Source of the DNA: an uncultured Rhodopila sp.
GTDB taxonomy: Bacteria > Pseudomonadota > Alphaproteobacteria > Acetobacterales > Acetobacteraceae
Assembly: GCF_903915725.1 (NCBI RefSeq)
Contig: NZ_CAIWTY010000057.1
Span: forward strand, 49,876-113,875
Length of the DNA stretch: 64,000 nt
Direction: 5' to 3'
This document shows, piece after piece, positions 24,934-34,948 of the stretch. The notes below the pieces were generated by a model. The model searched no databases. It saw only the letters and a list, made by a program, of their open reading frames with translations, and was not told the DNA's origin. Both the position numbers and the translations under genes were made by a program. Position 1 is the first letter of the stretch. Every line of letters starts with the position of its first letter.

Positions 24934-27740
24934 GCCGCCGGCTTGCACACCAGGCCCGACTCCACTGCGTCCGCGCAGCGCAGACACAGTGCGGGGTGGG
25001 ACGCGTTCGTTCCCACTTCCGTCAGGACTTTCCAGCAGCGGGCGCATTTGGCGCCGGAGGCGGGCGTGACCTTCGACGGGCTCTCGTCCGTGGCCGGCAC
25101 GATCTGTACGGAGGAGACGATCGCGATCTCGGTCCATGCGGCTTCATCCAGTAAGTTCACGTGGTCCGCGTTCAGCGGCAGTTCCACGGCAGCTTGAAGA
25201 GAGGACCCGATCTCATTGTTCTTGCGTGATTCTTCGATCGGGACGGTGATGCGGCGGCGGATCGACCGGATGGTCTCCCACTTCGCCGCCAGGGCGTCGT
25301 CATGCCATTCCGCCGGCAGTTCCGGGAACAGTTCCAGGTGCACGCTGGACTCCTCGCCGAAGCGCGCGCCCCAGGCTTCCTCGGCGGTAAAGCATAGCAC
25401 CGGGGCGAGCCAGGTGCACAGGCAGCGGTGCAGCTGGTCCAGCACGGTGCGCGCGGCGCGGCGGCGCAGGCTGTCGGGACGGTCGCAATACAGCGCGTCC
25501 TTGCGGATGTCGAAGTAGAACGCCGACAGATCCACCGAGCAGAAATTGTGCAGGTCCGGATACACCCCTGTCCAGTCGTAGGAGACCACCGCCGCGCGGA
25601 TCTTCGCGTCGATCTCGGTCAACCGGTGCAGCACCCAGCGCTCCAGTTCCGGCATCTCCTCGAACGTGACGCGTTCGGTTTCGGAGAATCCGTCCAGGCT
25701 GCCGAGCACCCAGCGCAGCGTGTTGCGCAGCCGGCGATACAGCTCCGCCTGCTGCTTGAGGATTTCCGGCCCGATGCGCAAATCTTCCGTGGTGTCGGAC
25801 GACATCACCCACAGCCGCAGGATATCGACGCCGAACTTCGCGGCGACCTCCTCCGGCGCGGTGGTGTTGCCCAACGACTTGGACATCTTGCGGCCCTTCT
25901 CGTCGTTGACGAAGCCGTGCGTCAGCACCGCCTTGAACGGCGCCACGCCGCGGGTGCCAACAGCCTCCAGCAGCGACGAATGGAACCAGCCGCGATGCTG
26001 GTCCGATCCTTCCAGATACAGGTCGGCCGGCCAGGGCAGCCCGCGCTTCTCCAGCACGAAGGCATGGGTGCAGCCGGATTCGAACCAGACATCGACGATG
26101 TCCATGACCTGCTCGTAGTCGTCCGGATTGTAGTCGTTGCCGAGGAACCGCGATGGCGGCGAGGCATACCAGGCATCGGCACCCTCGGTTTCGAACGCCT
26201 CGACAATGCGCGCCACCACCGCCGGGTCGCGCAGCGGCTGGCCCGACTTCTTCTCGACAAACACCGTTATCGGCACGCCCCAGGCGCGCTGGCGGCTGAT
26301 GCACCAATCCGGGCGCGCGGCGACCATGGAGCCGATGCGGTTGCGCCCCTGGTCCGGCACGAACTGCGTCGCGGCGATGGCGGCGAGCGCCTTGCCGCGG
26401 ATGTCGTGCGGCCCGTCCAGCGGGATGAACCATTGCGGCGTGGCGCGGAAGATCAGCGGCGCCTTGGAGCGCCAGGAATGCGGATACGAATGCACGATCT
26501 TGCCGCGCGCCAGCAGGTTGCCGGCTTCGGTCAGTGCCGAGCAGACCGGATCGGAGGCCTTGTAGACATGCACGCCGGCGAACAAAGGCACCCACGGGTT
26601 GAACGTGCCGTCGTCCCCGACAGTCTCCGGGATATCCAGCCCGTTGGCGCGGCCGAGCACGAAATCGTCCTCGCCGTGGCCGGGCGCGATATGGACGAAG
26701 CCGGTGCCGGCCTCGGTGGTGACGAAGTCGCCGAGCAGCAGCGGCGTGTCCTGTTCAAAGCCGTGGCCGCGCAGCGGATGCGCCAGGACGGTGCCGGCGA
26801 TATCGGCACCCTTGACCGAAGCCAGCACGGTGTGCGCGGTGATGCCGGCATCCTTCAGCACTGCGGGCAGCAGCGCTTCGGCGACGACGATCTTTTCCCC
26901 GGCCCGCGCCAGGGACCCTTCCGCGACATCGTCGGCGCGGACGACGACGTAGTCGAACTCGGCCCCCGCCGCGACGGCGCGGTTGCCGGGCATGGTCCAG
27001 GGCGTAGTCGTCCAAATGACGATTGCCGCCCCTTCCAGCGCCGGGACCGACGGTTTCACCACCGGGAAGCGGACCCAGATCGTCGTGCTGGTGTGGTCGT
27101 AGTATTCGATCTCCGCCTCGGCCAGGGCGGTCTTTTCGACAACCGACCACATCACCGGGCGCAGGCCGCGATACAGCGCGCCGTTCAGCAGGAACTTGCA
27201 GATCTCGCCCGCGATGGCGGCCTCGGACGGACGGTCCATGGTGGCGTAGCGGTCGCGCCAGGCGCCCTCCACGCCCAGACGGCGGAATTCGTCTTTCTGC
27301 ACGCCCATCCAATGAGTCGCATAAGCGCGGCACTCGGCGCGGAAATCCAGGATCGGCACCGCGTCCTTGTCCTGCTTCTTCGCCCGGTACTCCTCCTCGA
27401 CCTTCCATTCGATGGGCAGGCCGTGGCAGTCCCAGCCGGGGATGTAGTTGGCGTCGTAGCCCGCCATCTGCCGCGTGCGGTTGATGACGTCCTTGAGGAT
27501 CTTGTTCAGCGCCGTGCCGATATGCAGATGGCCGTTCGCGTAGGGCGGCCCGTCATGCAGGATGAACAGCGGACGGCCGGCGGAGGCGGCGCGCAGCTTG
27601 CTCCAGAGGTCGATGGAGTCCCACTTCGCCAGGATCTGCGGCTCCTTTTTCGGGAGGTCGCCCCGCATGGGGAAGCTGGTCTGCGGCAGGAACACCGTGT
27701 CGCGGTAGTCTCGCTGTTGCTCGGTCGCGGCGTCGTTCAT
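24930..27740 (-). CDS. ileS: Isoleucyl-tRNA synthetase
   Basis: 936 residues from ATG 27740 (the frame extends upstream to 28025 but that part overlaps the next gene and is not IleRS). Class I signature DGPPYANGHLHIG, catalytic loop GRKMSKSLGN, WTTTPWTMPGN in the editing domain, and a C-terminal zinc finger CARCWKVL...CLRC. Charges tRNA-Ile and edits valine. Bacterial-type length and zinc tail. First gene of an operon with lspA and a DUF29 gene. Confidence 0.97.
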   Translation of the reverse strand: MNDAATEQQRDYRDTVFLPQTSFPMRGDLPKKEPQILAKWDSIDLWSKLRAASAGRPLFILHDGPPYANGHLHIGTALNKILKDVINRTRQMAGYDANYIPGWDCHGLPIEWKVEEEYRAKKQDKDAVPILDFRAECRAYATHWMGVQKDEFRRLGVEGAWRDRYATMDRPSEAAIAGEICKFLLNGALYRGLRPVMWSVVEKTALAEAEIEYYDHTSTTIWVRFPVVKPSVPALEGAAIVIWTTTPWTMPGNRAVAAGAEFDYVVVRADDVAEGSLARAGEKIVVAEALLPAVLKDAGITAHTVLASVKGADIAGTVLAHPLRGHGFEQDTPLLLGDFVTTEAGTGFVHIAPGHGEDDFVLGRANGLDIPETVGDDGTFNPWVPLFAGVHVYKASDPVCSALTEAGNLLARGKIVHSYPHSWRSKAPLIFRATPQWFIPLDGPHDIRGKALAAIAATQFVPDQGRNRIGSMVAARPDWCISRQRAWGVPITVFVEKKSGQPLRDPAVVARIVEAFETEGADAWYASPPSRFLGNDYNPDDYEQVMDIVDVWFESGCTHAFVLEKRGLPWPADLYLEGSDQHRGWFHSSLLEAVGTRGVAPFKAVLTHGFVNDEKGRKMSKSLGNTTAPEEVAAKFGVDILRLWVMSSDTTEDLRIGPEILKQQAELYRRLRNTLRWVLGSLDGFSETERVTFEEMPELERWVLHRLTEIDAKIRAAVVSYDWTGVYPDLHNFCSVDLSAFYFDIRKDALYCDRPDSLRRRAARTVLDQLHRCLCTWLAPVLCFTAEEAWGARFGEESSVHLELFPELPAEWHDDALAAKWETIRSIRRRITVPIEESRKNNEIGSSLQAAVELPLNADHVNLLDEAAWTEIAIVSSVQIVPATDESPSKVTPASGAKCARCWKVLTEVGTNASHPALCLRCADAVESGLVCKPAA

Positions 27741-27861
27741 TGAAAAATCCGTCGGCAATGGGCGGCCAGCCGGGGCTGTCCGAGGGTGCAGAAGCGGCAG
27801 CCTATACACGGATGTGCGTGCGGCGGCCATGAGGAACGCGGAAAGGTGAGCGGCGCGGGCG

Positions 27862-28287
27862 TCAGTCCGCCAGCAGCTCGTCCAGCGTGACAGGGCAGAC
27901 GGCGGGCACCGGCAGCGGCGGCTGGCCGTCGATGGAGTCGGGCAGTCGACGCAGCGCCCGCTGATAAAGCCGGTGGATGTCGATCCGCTGGCGCATGGAC
28001 GGCGCAAAACGATCGGCCGCGTCATCGCGGAATCCCCTGGCCTCGGACAGCCAGTGCGGCACGTAGGGAGCCTGCGGCCAAGCCTGCGCCTTCAGCATAT
28101 GAACCAACGCCTGGCGCAGGAGCGACTCAACCGCATGAAGCTGCTCGTTCCCCACGCTCTCGATTTCCTCGATGATGTTCGGCCAGTCGGGCGCTTCGTT
28201 CACCGCTTCGCCCGCGGCGACCCGGCGCAGCAAGTCCCTCTGCCGCTCCGACCAGAGCAGGATATCCGCCTCATAGAGATCGGCCAT
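27862..28287 (-). CDS. DUF29 domain protein, tandem copy 1
   Basis: 141 residues from ATG 28287. Pattern: MADLYEADILLWSERQRDLL, NIIEEIESVGNEQLHAVESL, QALVHMLKAQAWPQAPYVPHW, SMRQRIDIHRLYQRALRRLP. All-helical, cytoplasmic, function unknown. It has its own promoter (28316-28344). It is one of two tandem copies: residues 1-87 differ from copy 2 at only two positions, while residues 88-141 differ at many. Confidence 0.9.
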   Translation of the reverse strand: MADLYEADILLWSERQRDLLRRVAAGEAVNEAPDWPNIIEEIESVGNEQLHAVESLLRQALVHMLKAQAWPQAPYVPHWLSEARGFRDDAADRFAPSMRQRIDIHRLYQRALRRLPDSIDGQPPLPVPAVCPVTLDELLAD

Positions 28288-28315
28288 CGGTCCAATCCTT
28301 GCCGCTTGCGACATG

Positions 28316-28344
28316 AATGTGAGGCTGGGCGCAGGTTAGGTCAA
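28316..28344 (-). promoter_or_regulatory. Promoter of DUF29 copy 1
   Basis: On the minus strand TTGACC (28339-28344), 17-bp spacer, CACATT (28316-28321), about 28 bp upstream of the ATG. The hexamers and spacing are the same in copy 2, while the spacer sequence differs, which marks the hexamers as the conserved functional part. Confidence 0.65.
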
Positions 28345-28357
28345 GTTTACCCGGACG

Positions 28358-28783
28358 TCACTCGGCCAGCAGTTCGTCCAGCGTTGCCGGGCAGACGGGG
28401 GGCACGGGCAGCGGGGGCTGCCCATCGACCGTGTCGGGCATGATGCGCAGGGCCTGACGGTAGATGCGGGCCAGGTCGATCCTCTGGCGCATGGACGGTA
28501 CAAATCGGTCCGCTGCGCCGGCGCGGAAGCCTCTGGCCTCGGACAGCCAATGCGGCACGTAGGGAGTCTGCGGCCAAGCCTGCGCCTTCAGCATATGAAC
28601 CAACGCCTGGCGCAGGAGCGACTCAACCGCATGAAGCTGCTCGTTCCCCACGCTCTCGATTTCCTCGATAATGTTCGGCCAGTCGGGCGCTTCGTTCACC
28701 GCTTCGCCCGCGGCGATTCGGCGCAGCAGATCGCGCTGCCGCTCCGACCAGAGCAGGATATCCGCCTCATACAGATCGGCCAT
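28358..28783 (-). CDS. DUF29 domain protein, tandem copy 2
   Basis: 141 residues from ATG 28783. Same family and length as the downstream copy at 27862-28287, offset exactly 496 bp. Changes from copy 1 cluster in the last third (for example LARIYRQALRIMPDTVDG in place of IHRLYQRALRRLPDSIDG). It has an identical promoter layout. Function unknown. The two probably arose by unequal crossing-over, with later gene conversion or purifying selection in the 5' part. Confidence 0.9.
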   Translation of the reverse strand: MADLYEADILLWSERQRDLLRRIAAGEAVNEAPDWPNIIEEIESVGNEQLHAVESLLRQALVHMLKAQAWPQTPYVPHWLSEARGFRAGAADRFVPSMRQRIDLARIYRQALRIMPDTVDGQPPLPVPPVCPATLDELLAE

Positions 28784-28811
28784 CAGTCCAATCCTTGCCG
28801 CTTGCGACACG

Positions 28812-28840
28812 AATGTGAGCACGGGAACGGGGCAGGTCAA
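28812..28840 (-). promoter_or_regulatory. Promoter of DUF29 copy 2
   Basis: Minus strand TTGACC (28835-28840), 17-bp spacer, CACATT (28812-28817), then the shared leader down to ATG 28783. Same geometry as copy 1. Confidence 0.65.
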
Positions 28841-28938
28841 GATCCGCCGCTTGCCACCGGAATAGGCGGTCAATCAGGACTTTTGGAGCGGTGCCCCGAC
28901 TTCCAACCCGCATCGATAACGGCACCGACCGCACCCGA

Positions 28939-29358
28939 TCATACCAGTTCAGCACTGACCCCAAGCGCGACCGCACCTTCGGCGAGACGACGATCGAGCG
29001 TGCAGATCGAGGCGCCCAACCCGGCCGCGACCGCGACATGCAGCGCATCGCCCGCCCGAAGCCCGATCGCGAACTGATCGGCGAATCGCGCCGCCGCAAC
29101 GAAGTGCTCGCGAGCCATCGGAACGACGATCAGTGACTCCGCCTTGAGCCTTGTAAAAGGACCCGCCACTCTGGCCCGATCCTCGACCGTAAGCTGCCCG
29201 GTCCGGATCTTAATCGACAACGCCGAGGCAAATTCCGTCGAGACCCATTCGCTGATGAAAAGCCGCTCGGGGTCCTGGCGGCTGAGCCAAAGCTGCGCCC
29301 ATCCGGTCGCCGCTTCCTTCCCAAGCGCTGCGACCAGGAGCGACGTGTCGAGATACAA
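28939..29358 (-). CDS. vapC: PIN-domain toxin, VapC family
   Basis: 139 residues. The PIN acidic set is visible: MYLDTSLLVAAL (first Asp), ISEWVSTEFASAL (Glu), RAGDALHVAVA (Asp) and CTLDRRLAEGA (Asp). VapC toxins are Mg-dependent ribonucleases, typically cutting tRNA or 23S rRNA. It starts 2 bp after the antitoxin stop, the usual vapBC arrangement. Complete and probably active. Confidence 0.92.
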   Translation of the reverse strand: MYLDTSLLVAALGKEAATGWAQLWLSRQDPERLFISEWVSTEFASALSIKIRTGQLTVEDRARVAGPFTRLKAESLIVVPMAREHFVAAARFADQFAIGLRAGDALHVAVAAGLGASICTLDRRLAEGAVALGVSAELV

Positions 29359-29360
29359 AG

Positions 29361-29600
29361 TCAGTAGCGTGCCTCGTCCCGCATCGTCCGCACGGTATCC
29401 GGGGCGTCTGCACTCGGCCGCGGCGTGTCGGTGACCGAACGAAGCGTTTCCGGGTCAATCGGCTTGCGGGGCTGCGCCAGGGTCGTGAGTTGCACGACCA
29501 GCTTGCCCCGCCGGCTGATCCGGATCGCTTCGCCCGCCTCGGCGCGGGCCACCAATTCGCTGAGATGCGCCTTGGCATCGGCGAGGTTCACGTCATTCAC
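29361..29600 (-). CDS. vapB: Phd/YefM-type antitoxin of the VapC toxin
   Basis: 79 residues from GTG 29600: VNLADAKAHLSELVARAEAGE then IRISRRGKLVVQLTT is the Phd/YefM DNA-binding domain, followed by a flexible toxin-binding tail (PRPSADAPDTVRTMRDEARY). An ATG at 29630 is in frame but would place the palindromic operator (29612-29629) inside the coding region and lacks a ribosome site, so I prefer GTG 29600 (or GTG 29591). Confidence 0.85.
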   Translation of the reverse strand: MNDVNLADAKAHLSELVARAEAGEAIRISRRGKLVVQLTTLAQPRKPIDPETLRSVTDTPRPSADAPDTVRTMRDEARY

Positions 29601-29611
29601 CTGCGAGCGCC

Positions 29612-29629
29612 TGACCAACAAGTTGGTCA
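29612..29629 (-). promoter_or_regulatory. Probable operator of the vapBC pair
   Basis: TGACCAA-4-TTGGTCA inverted repeat just upstream of the antitoxin start, directly after a TATATA -10-like box (about 29629-29634 on the minus strand) with TTACCT 17 bp before it. Position fits antitoxin autorepression. Confidence 0.55.
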
Positions 29630-29777
29630 TATATACGCAGCGTCCGCATCAAAGGTAATTTGGCCATGCGCCGGCGTCGAAAGCGGCACCTCACCCCGCC
29701 AAACCCCGGTATGAAGTGATCCTGTATCTGTCCCGGATACCGTCGGAGGCAGTTTGTTCCCGGGAACTTACGACACG

Positions 29778-29806
29778 AATGTGATAGTGGGATTGCCCCG
29801 GGTCAA
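29778..29806 (-). promoter_or_regulatory. Third copy of the TTGACC-17-CACATT promoter sequence
   Basis: Minus strand TTGACC (29801-29806), 17-bp spacer, CACATT (29778-29783), followed by CGTGTCG as in DUF29 copy 2. It points toward vapBC 178 bp away, with no DUF29 gene behind it. Either a distal vapBC promoter or the remnant of a lost DUF29 copy. The rest of 29630-30016 holds no gene; a TATACT box at 29900-29905 may belong to the kdp promoter. Confidence 0.5.
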
Positions 29807-30016
29807 GGTTTGTCTCCCGGCGTCAGGCTATAGGCCCCGGGTGCCATGACCAGGCGCCAACGGGACCCGGCGTTCGGCTCAGGCTTTATATGAAACTGCT
29901 ATACTACCCCTATCCAAGCCGCATCGCTTCTATACCCGCGTAAGCCTATCTCCGTGGCGTCCTGAACGACTTTCCGGCAAGCGATTCCGCGTGCCGGCGC
30001 AAGGAGTCAAACGGCC

Positions 30017-30100
30017 ATGCTCGATCTGGCTTTCATCGCGACAGGCGCCGCCTTCCTGTTTGTCTGCGTCCTGTACGCCTATGCCTGCGACCATCTGTAG
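30017..30100 (+). CDS. 27-residue membrane peptide at the head of the kdp operon
   Basis: ATG 30017 to TAG 30100 with AAGGAG at 30001-30006. The product MLDLAFIATGAAFLFVCVLY then AYACDHL is one transmembrane helix with a short Cys-Asp-His tail. It precedes kdpF by 10 bp. It is distinct from KdpF, which follows. From memory, similarly short ORFs ending in CDRL/CDHL-like tails occur before kdpF in other proteobacteria; I cannot verify this here. Possible role: a second stabilising peptide of the Kdp complex or a leader peptide. Confidence 0.6.
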   Translation: MLDLAFIATGAAFLFVCVLYAYACDHL

Positions 30101-30110
30101 GAGCAAGCGG

Positions 30111-30200
30111 ATGACCCTCGATTACATCCTCGGCGGCGGCGTCTCCGTGTTCCTGCTGGCGTATCTGATTTTCGCCCTGATCCGCCCGGAACGCTTCTGA
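30111..30200 (+). CDS. kdpF: K+-transporting ATPase small subunit KdpF
   Basis: 29 residues from ATG 30111 with GGAGCAAGCGG upstream: [20 protein letters not shown] then ALIRPERF, the standard KdpF helix with the LxxPERF ending. KdpF is a lipid-like stabilising peptide of the KdpFABC complex in the inner membrane. 28 bp before kdpA. Too short for most gene callers. Confidence 0.92.
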   Translation: MTLDYILGGGVSVFLLAYLIFALIRPERF

Positions 30201-30228
30201 ACCCGCCCCAGCTTCGGGAAGTAAAACC

Positions 30229-31938
30229 ATGACAATAAACGGCTGGCTGCAGATCGCACTGTACTGCGTCCTGCTCGTCCTGATCACAGCACCTCTCGGC
30301 GCCTACATGACCCGGGTCTTCGCCGGACAGCGCACCCCGCTGTCTCTGGTGATCCGCCCCATCGAGCGCGGCCTGTACAAGCTCTCCGGCGTCGATGAAA
30401 ACGAGGAGCAGCACTGGGTCACCTACGCCATCGCCATGCTGGCGTTCAGCTTCGCCGGCTTCGTCGTCCTGTATGCGCTGCAACGGCTGCAGAACGTCCT
30501 GCCGCTGAACCCGCAGCACCAGGATGCGGTGTCGCCCGACCTGGCGTTCAACACCTCGGTCAGCTTCATCACCAACACCAACTGGCAGTCCTACGTGCCG
30601 GAAACCACGTTCGGCTACCTGGTGCAGATGGCCGGACTGACGGTGCACAACTTCCTCAGCGCCGCCACCGGCATCGCCCTGGCGTTGGCCCTGATCCGAG
30701 GCTTTACCCGCCGATCGGCCAAGACGGTGGGCAATTTCTGGGTCGATATGACCCGCTGCACGCTCTACATCCTGATGCCGATCTGCATCGTCGTCGGGCT
30801 GGTGATGGTCTGGCAAGGCGTGCCGGACAACCTGTCCGCCTACACCGAAGTCACCACACTCGAAGGCGGCAAGCAGTTGATCGCCCAGGGGCCGGTCGCC
30901 TCGCAGGAGGTGATCAAGATGCTCGGCACCAACGGCGGCGGCTTCTTCAACGCCAACTCCGCGCATCCGTTCGAGAACCCGACCGCGCTGACCAACCTGA
31001 TCCAGATCCTTCTCATATTCTCCATCGGCGCCGCACTAACGAATGTCTTCGGCCGCATGATCGGCGACCAGCGCCAGGGCTGGGCGATCTTCGCGGTCAT
31101 GGCGGTGCTGTTCCTGGTTGGAACGACCGTCCTTTACTGGTCCGAGGCCGCCGGCAACCCGCTGCTCGCCCACCTGCCCGTCGACCAATTCGCCGGCAAC
31201 ATGGAGGGCAAGGAGGTCCGCTTCGGCATCGCCAACTCCTCGCTGTTCGCCACGGTCACCACAGACGCCTCCTGCGGCGCCGTGAATACCATGCATGACA
31301 GCCTGACACCGCTCGGCGGCATGATCCCGATGATCAACATCATGCTCGGCGAGATCATCTTCGGCGGCGTCGGCTCCGGCCTGTATGGCATGCTGCTGTT
31401 CGTCATCGTGGCCATGTTCGTCGCCGGCCTGATGGTCGGCCGCACCCCCGAATACCTCGGCAAAAAGCTGGAGGCGAAAGAGGTGAAAATGGCCATGCTG
31501 GCGATCCTGGTGCTGCCGCTGTCGATGCTCGGCTTCACCGCCGTCGCAGTGGTGATCGACCCCGGCACCAGTGCCCTGGCGAATGCCGGCCCGCACGGCT
31601 TTTCCGAGGCGCTGTATGCCTACGTCTCCGCCACCGGCAATAACGGCAGCGCCTTCGCCGGGCTGTCCGCCAACGTGCCGTTCTGGAACAGCACGCTCGG
31701 GCTGGCGATGTTCATCGGCCGCTTCCTGATGATCATCCCGATGCTGGCCATCGCCGGTTCGCTCGCGGCCAAGAAGATCGTGCCGATTTCGGCGGGCACC
31801 TTCCCGACCGATGGCGGCCTGTTCGTCGGCCTGGTCGTCGGCGTGATCCTGATCACCGGCGGCCTGACCTTCCTGCCTTCCCTCGCCCTGGGGCCGATCG
31901 TCGAGCACCTCTCGATGCATGCCGGCGCCACTTTCTGA
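30229..31938 (+). CDS. kdpA: K+-transporting ATPase subunit A (potassium channel-like subunit)
   Basis: 569 residues (E. coli 557). Ten membrane helices with four selectivity-loop repeats, e.g. [53 protein letters not shown] and [13 protein letters not shown]. Binds and conducts K+ in the high-affinity KdpFABC pump. Eleven bases separate it from kdpB. Expressed, by analogy, when external K+ is limiting through KdpDE encoded downstream. Confidence 0.97.
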   Translation: MTINGWLQIALYCVLLVLITAPLGAYMTRVFAGQRTPLSLVIRPIERGLYKLSGVDENEEQHWVTYAIAMLAFSFAGFVVLYALQRLQNVLPLNPQHQDAVSPDLAFNTSVSFITNTNWQSYVPETTFGYLVQMAGLTVHNFLSAATGIALALALIRGFTRRSAKTVGNFWVDMTRCTLYILMPICIVVGLVMVWQGVPDNLSAYTEVTTLEGGKQLIAQGPVASQEVIKMLGTNGGGFFNANSAHPFENPTALTNLIQILLIFSIGAALTNVFGRMIGDQRQGWAIFAVMAVLFLVGTTVLYWSEAAGNPLLAHLPVDQFAGNMEGKEVRFGIANSSLFATVTTDASCGAVNTMHDSLTPLGGMIPMINIMLGEIIFGGVGSGLYGMLLFVIVAMFVAGLMVGRTPEYLGKKLEAKEVKMAMLAILVLPLSMLGFTAVAVVIDPGTSALANAGPHGFSEALYAYVSATGNNGSAFAGLSANVPFWNSTLGLAMFIGRFLMIIPMLAIAGSLAAKKIVPISAGTFPTDGGLFVGLVVGVILITGGLTFLPSLALGPIVEHLSMHAGATF

Positions 31939-31949
31939 GGTAAAAGCCC

Positions 31950-34034
<2,085 letters not shown>

Positions 34035-34062
34035 TATCCGTGCGGCGTTAACCGAACAATGA

Positions 34063-34146
34063 AACGCAGATGAACGCAGATGAACGCAGATAAAGGGGAT
34101 AAATTCTATCTGCGTTTATCCGCGTTCATCTGCGTTCATCTGCGTT
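34063..34146. repeat. Intercistronic 32-bp inverted repeat in kdpB-kdpC
   Basis: Left arm 34063-34094 is three tandem copies of AACGCAGATGA; right arm 34115-34146 is its inverted copy with one mismatch, 20-nt loop. The right arm is followed by a run of A. It lies inside the operon, where it could form an mRNA hairpin that tunes the kdpB:kdpC ratio or protects transcript ends. Confidence 0.85.
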
Positions 34147-34171
34147 AAAAAAACTCTTAGGATCTGGCACT

Positions 34172-34777
34172 ATGCTCCAACATATCCGCCCCGCCGTCAC
34201 GATGATCGTCGCGATGACGATCCTGACCGGCATCGCCTACCCGCTCGCCATGTTCGGCCTGGCACAGGGGATCTTCCCGCATCAGGCGAACGGCAGCCTG
34301 ATCGTCCGCGACGGCAAGGTCATCGGCTCCAGCCTGATCGGGCAGAATTTCACCGGCGAAAACTGGTTCCAAGGCCGCCCGTCCGCCACTACCGACACCG
34401 ATCCGAGTGACTCCACCAAGACCGTTCCGGCGCCGTACAACGCCGCCAACTCGGGCGGATCGAATCTTGGCCCGACCTCCAAGGCGCTGGTGGACCGTGT
34501 GACGGGGGACGCCGCCAAGCTGGCGGCTGAGAACCCCGGCACGCCGGTGCCGATGGACCTGGTGACAACCTCCGCCAGCGGGCTGGACCCGGACATCTCG
34601 CCCGCCGCCGCGCTGTTCCAGGTGCCCCGCGTCGCCAGGGCGCGCAATCTGCCGGAGGACCGGGTTCGCCAACTGGTGCAGGATCACATCACCGGCCGCC
34701 TCGCCGGGCTTATCGGCGAGCCGCATGTGAACGTGCTAGAATTGAACCTGGCGTTGGATGCACTGGCCCGGGGGTGA
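34172..34777 (+). CDS. kdpC: K+-transporting ATPase subunit C
   Basis: 201 residues (E. coli 190). One N-terminal membrane helix ([20 protein letters not shown]), then the periplasmic KdpC domain: [74 protein letters not shown]. Stabilises the A-B assembly. Separated from kdpB by 137 bp containing the hairpin. Confidence 0.95.
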   Translation: MLQHIRPAVTMIVAMTILTGIAYPLAMFGLAQGIFPHQANGSLIVRDGKVIGSSLIGQNFTGENWFQGRPSATTDTDPSDSTKTVPAPYNAANSGGSNLGPTSKALVDRVTGDAAKLAAENPGTPVPMDLVTTSASGLDPDISPAAALFQVPRVARARNLPEDRVRQLVQDHITGRLAGLIGEPHVNVLELNLALDALARG

Positions 34778-34830
34778 AAGGAGTCGTCTGATTGCCTTTG
34801 TTCGTCGTGGCGCATCGGCGTCTCTCCCCC

Positions 34831-34938
34831 GTCATGGCGGCCGCAGGGCCGCCATCCACGCCTTGCGGTGCGTGGCGCGGCCAAGGCGTAGATGGTGGGC
34901 GACCGAGCACGCGAGGGAGGGCTTCGCCCACCATGACG
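34831..34938. repeat. REP-like palindromic element, family A, between kdpC and kdpD
   Basis: Starts GTCATGGCGG, ends CCATGACG, with internal GCCATCCACGCC and a degenerate inverted copy (GGCGTAGATGG). Occupies nearly all of the kdpC-kdpD gap, 11 bp from the kdpD start, so it may lower read-through from kdpFABC into kdpDE. Confidence 0.75.
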
Positions 34939-34948
34939 GATACAGGCC

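Larger units (their letters stand above)
27862..28817. repeat. Tandem duplication of about 496 bp (DUF29 gene plus leader)
   Basis: Two direct copies. The coding 5' halves and the leader between promoter and ATG are nearly identical, with one run of about 100 identical bases (around 28074-28175 against 28570-28671). The 3' coding parts have diverged. Confidence 0.85.

Noticed and set aside
25428..27743. 771-codon plus-strand open frame
   Set aside because: Antisense shadow of ileS, whose motifs and zinc finger are unmistakable on the other strand.
29881..29910. Kdp promoter with TATACT -10 box
   Set aside because: The -10 is good but no acceptable -35 or KdpE site could be identified by eye, so it is mentioned only within another entry.
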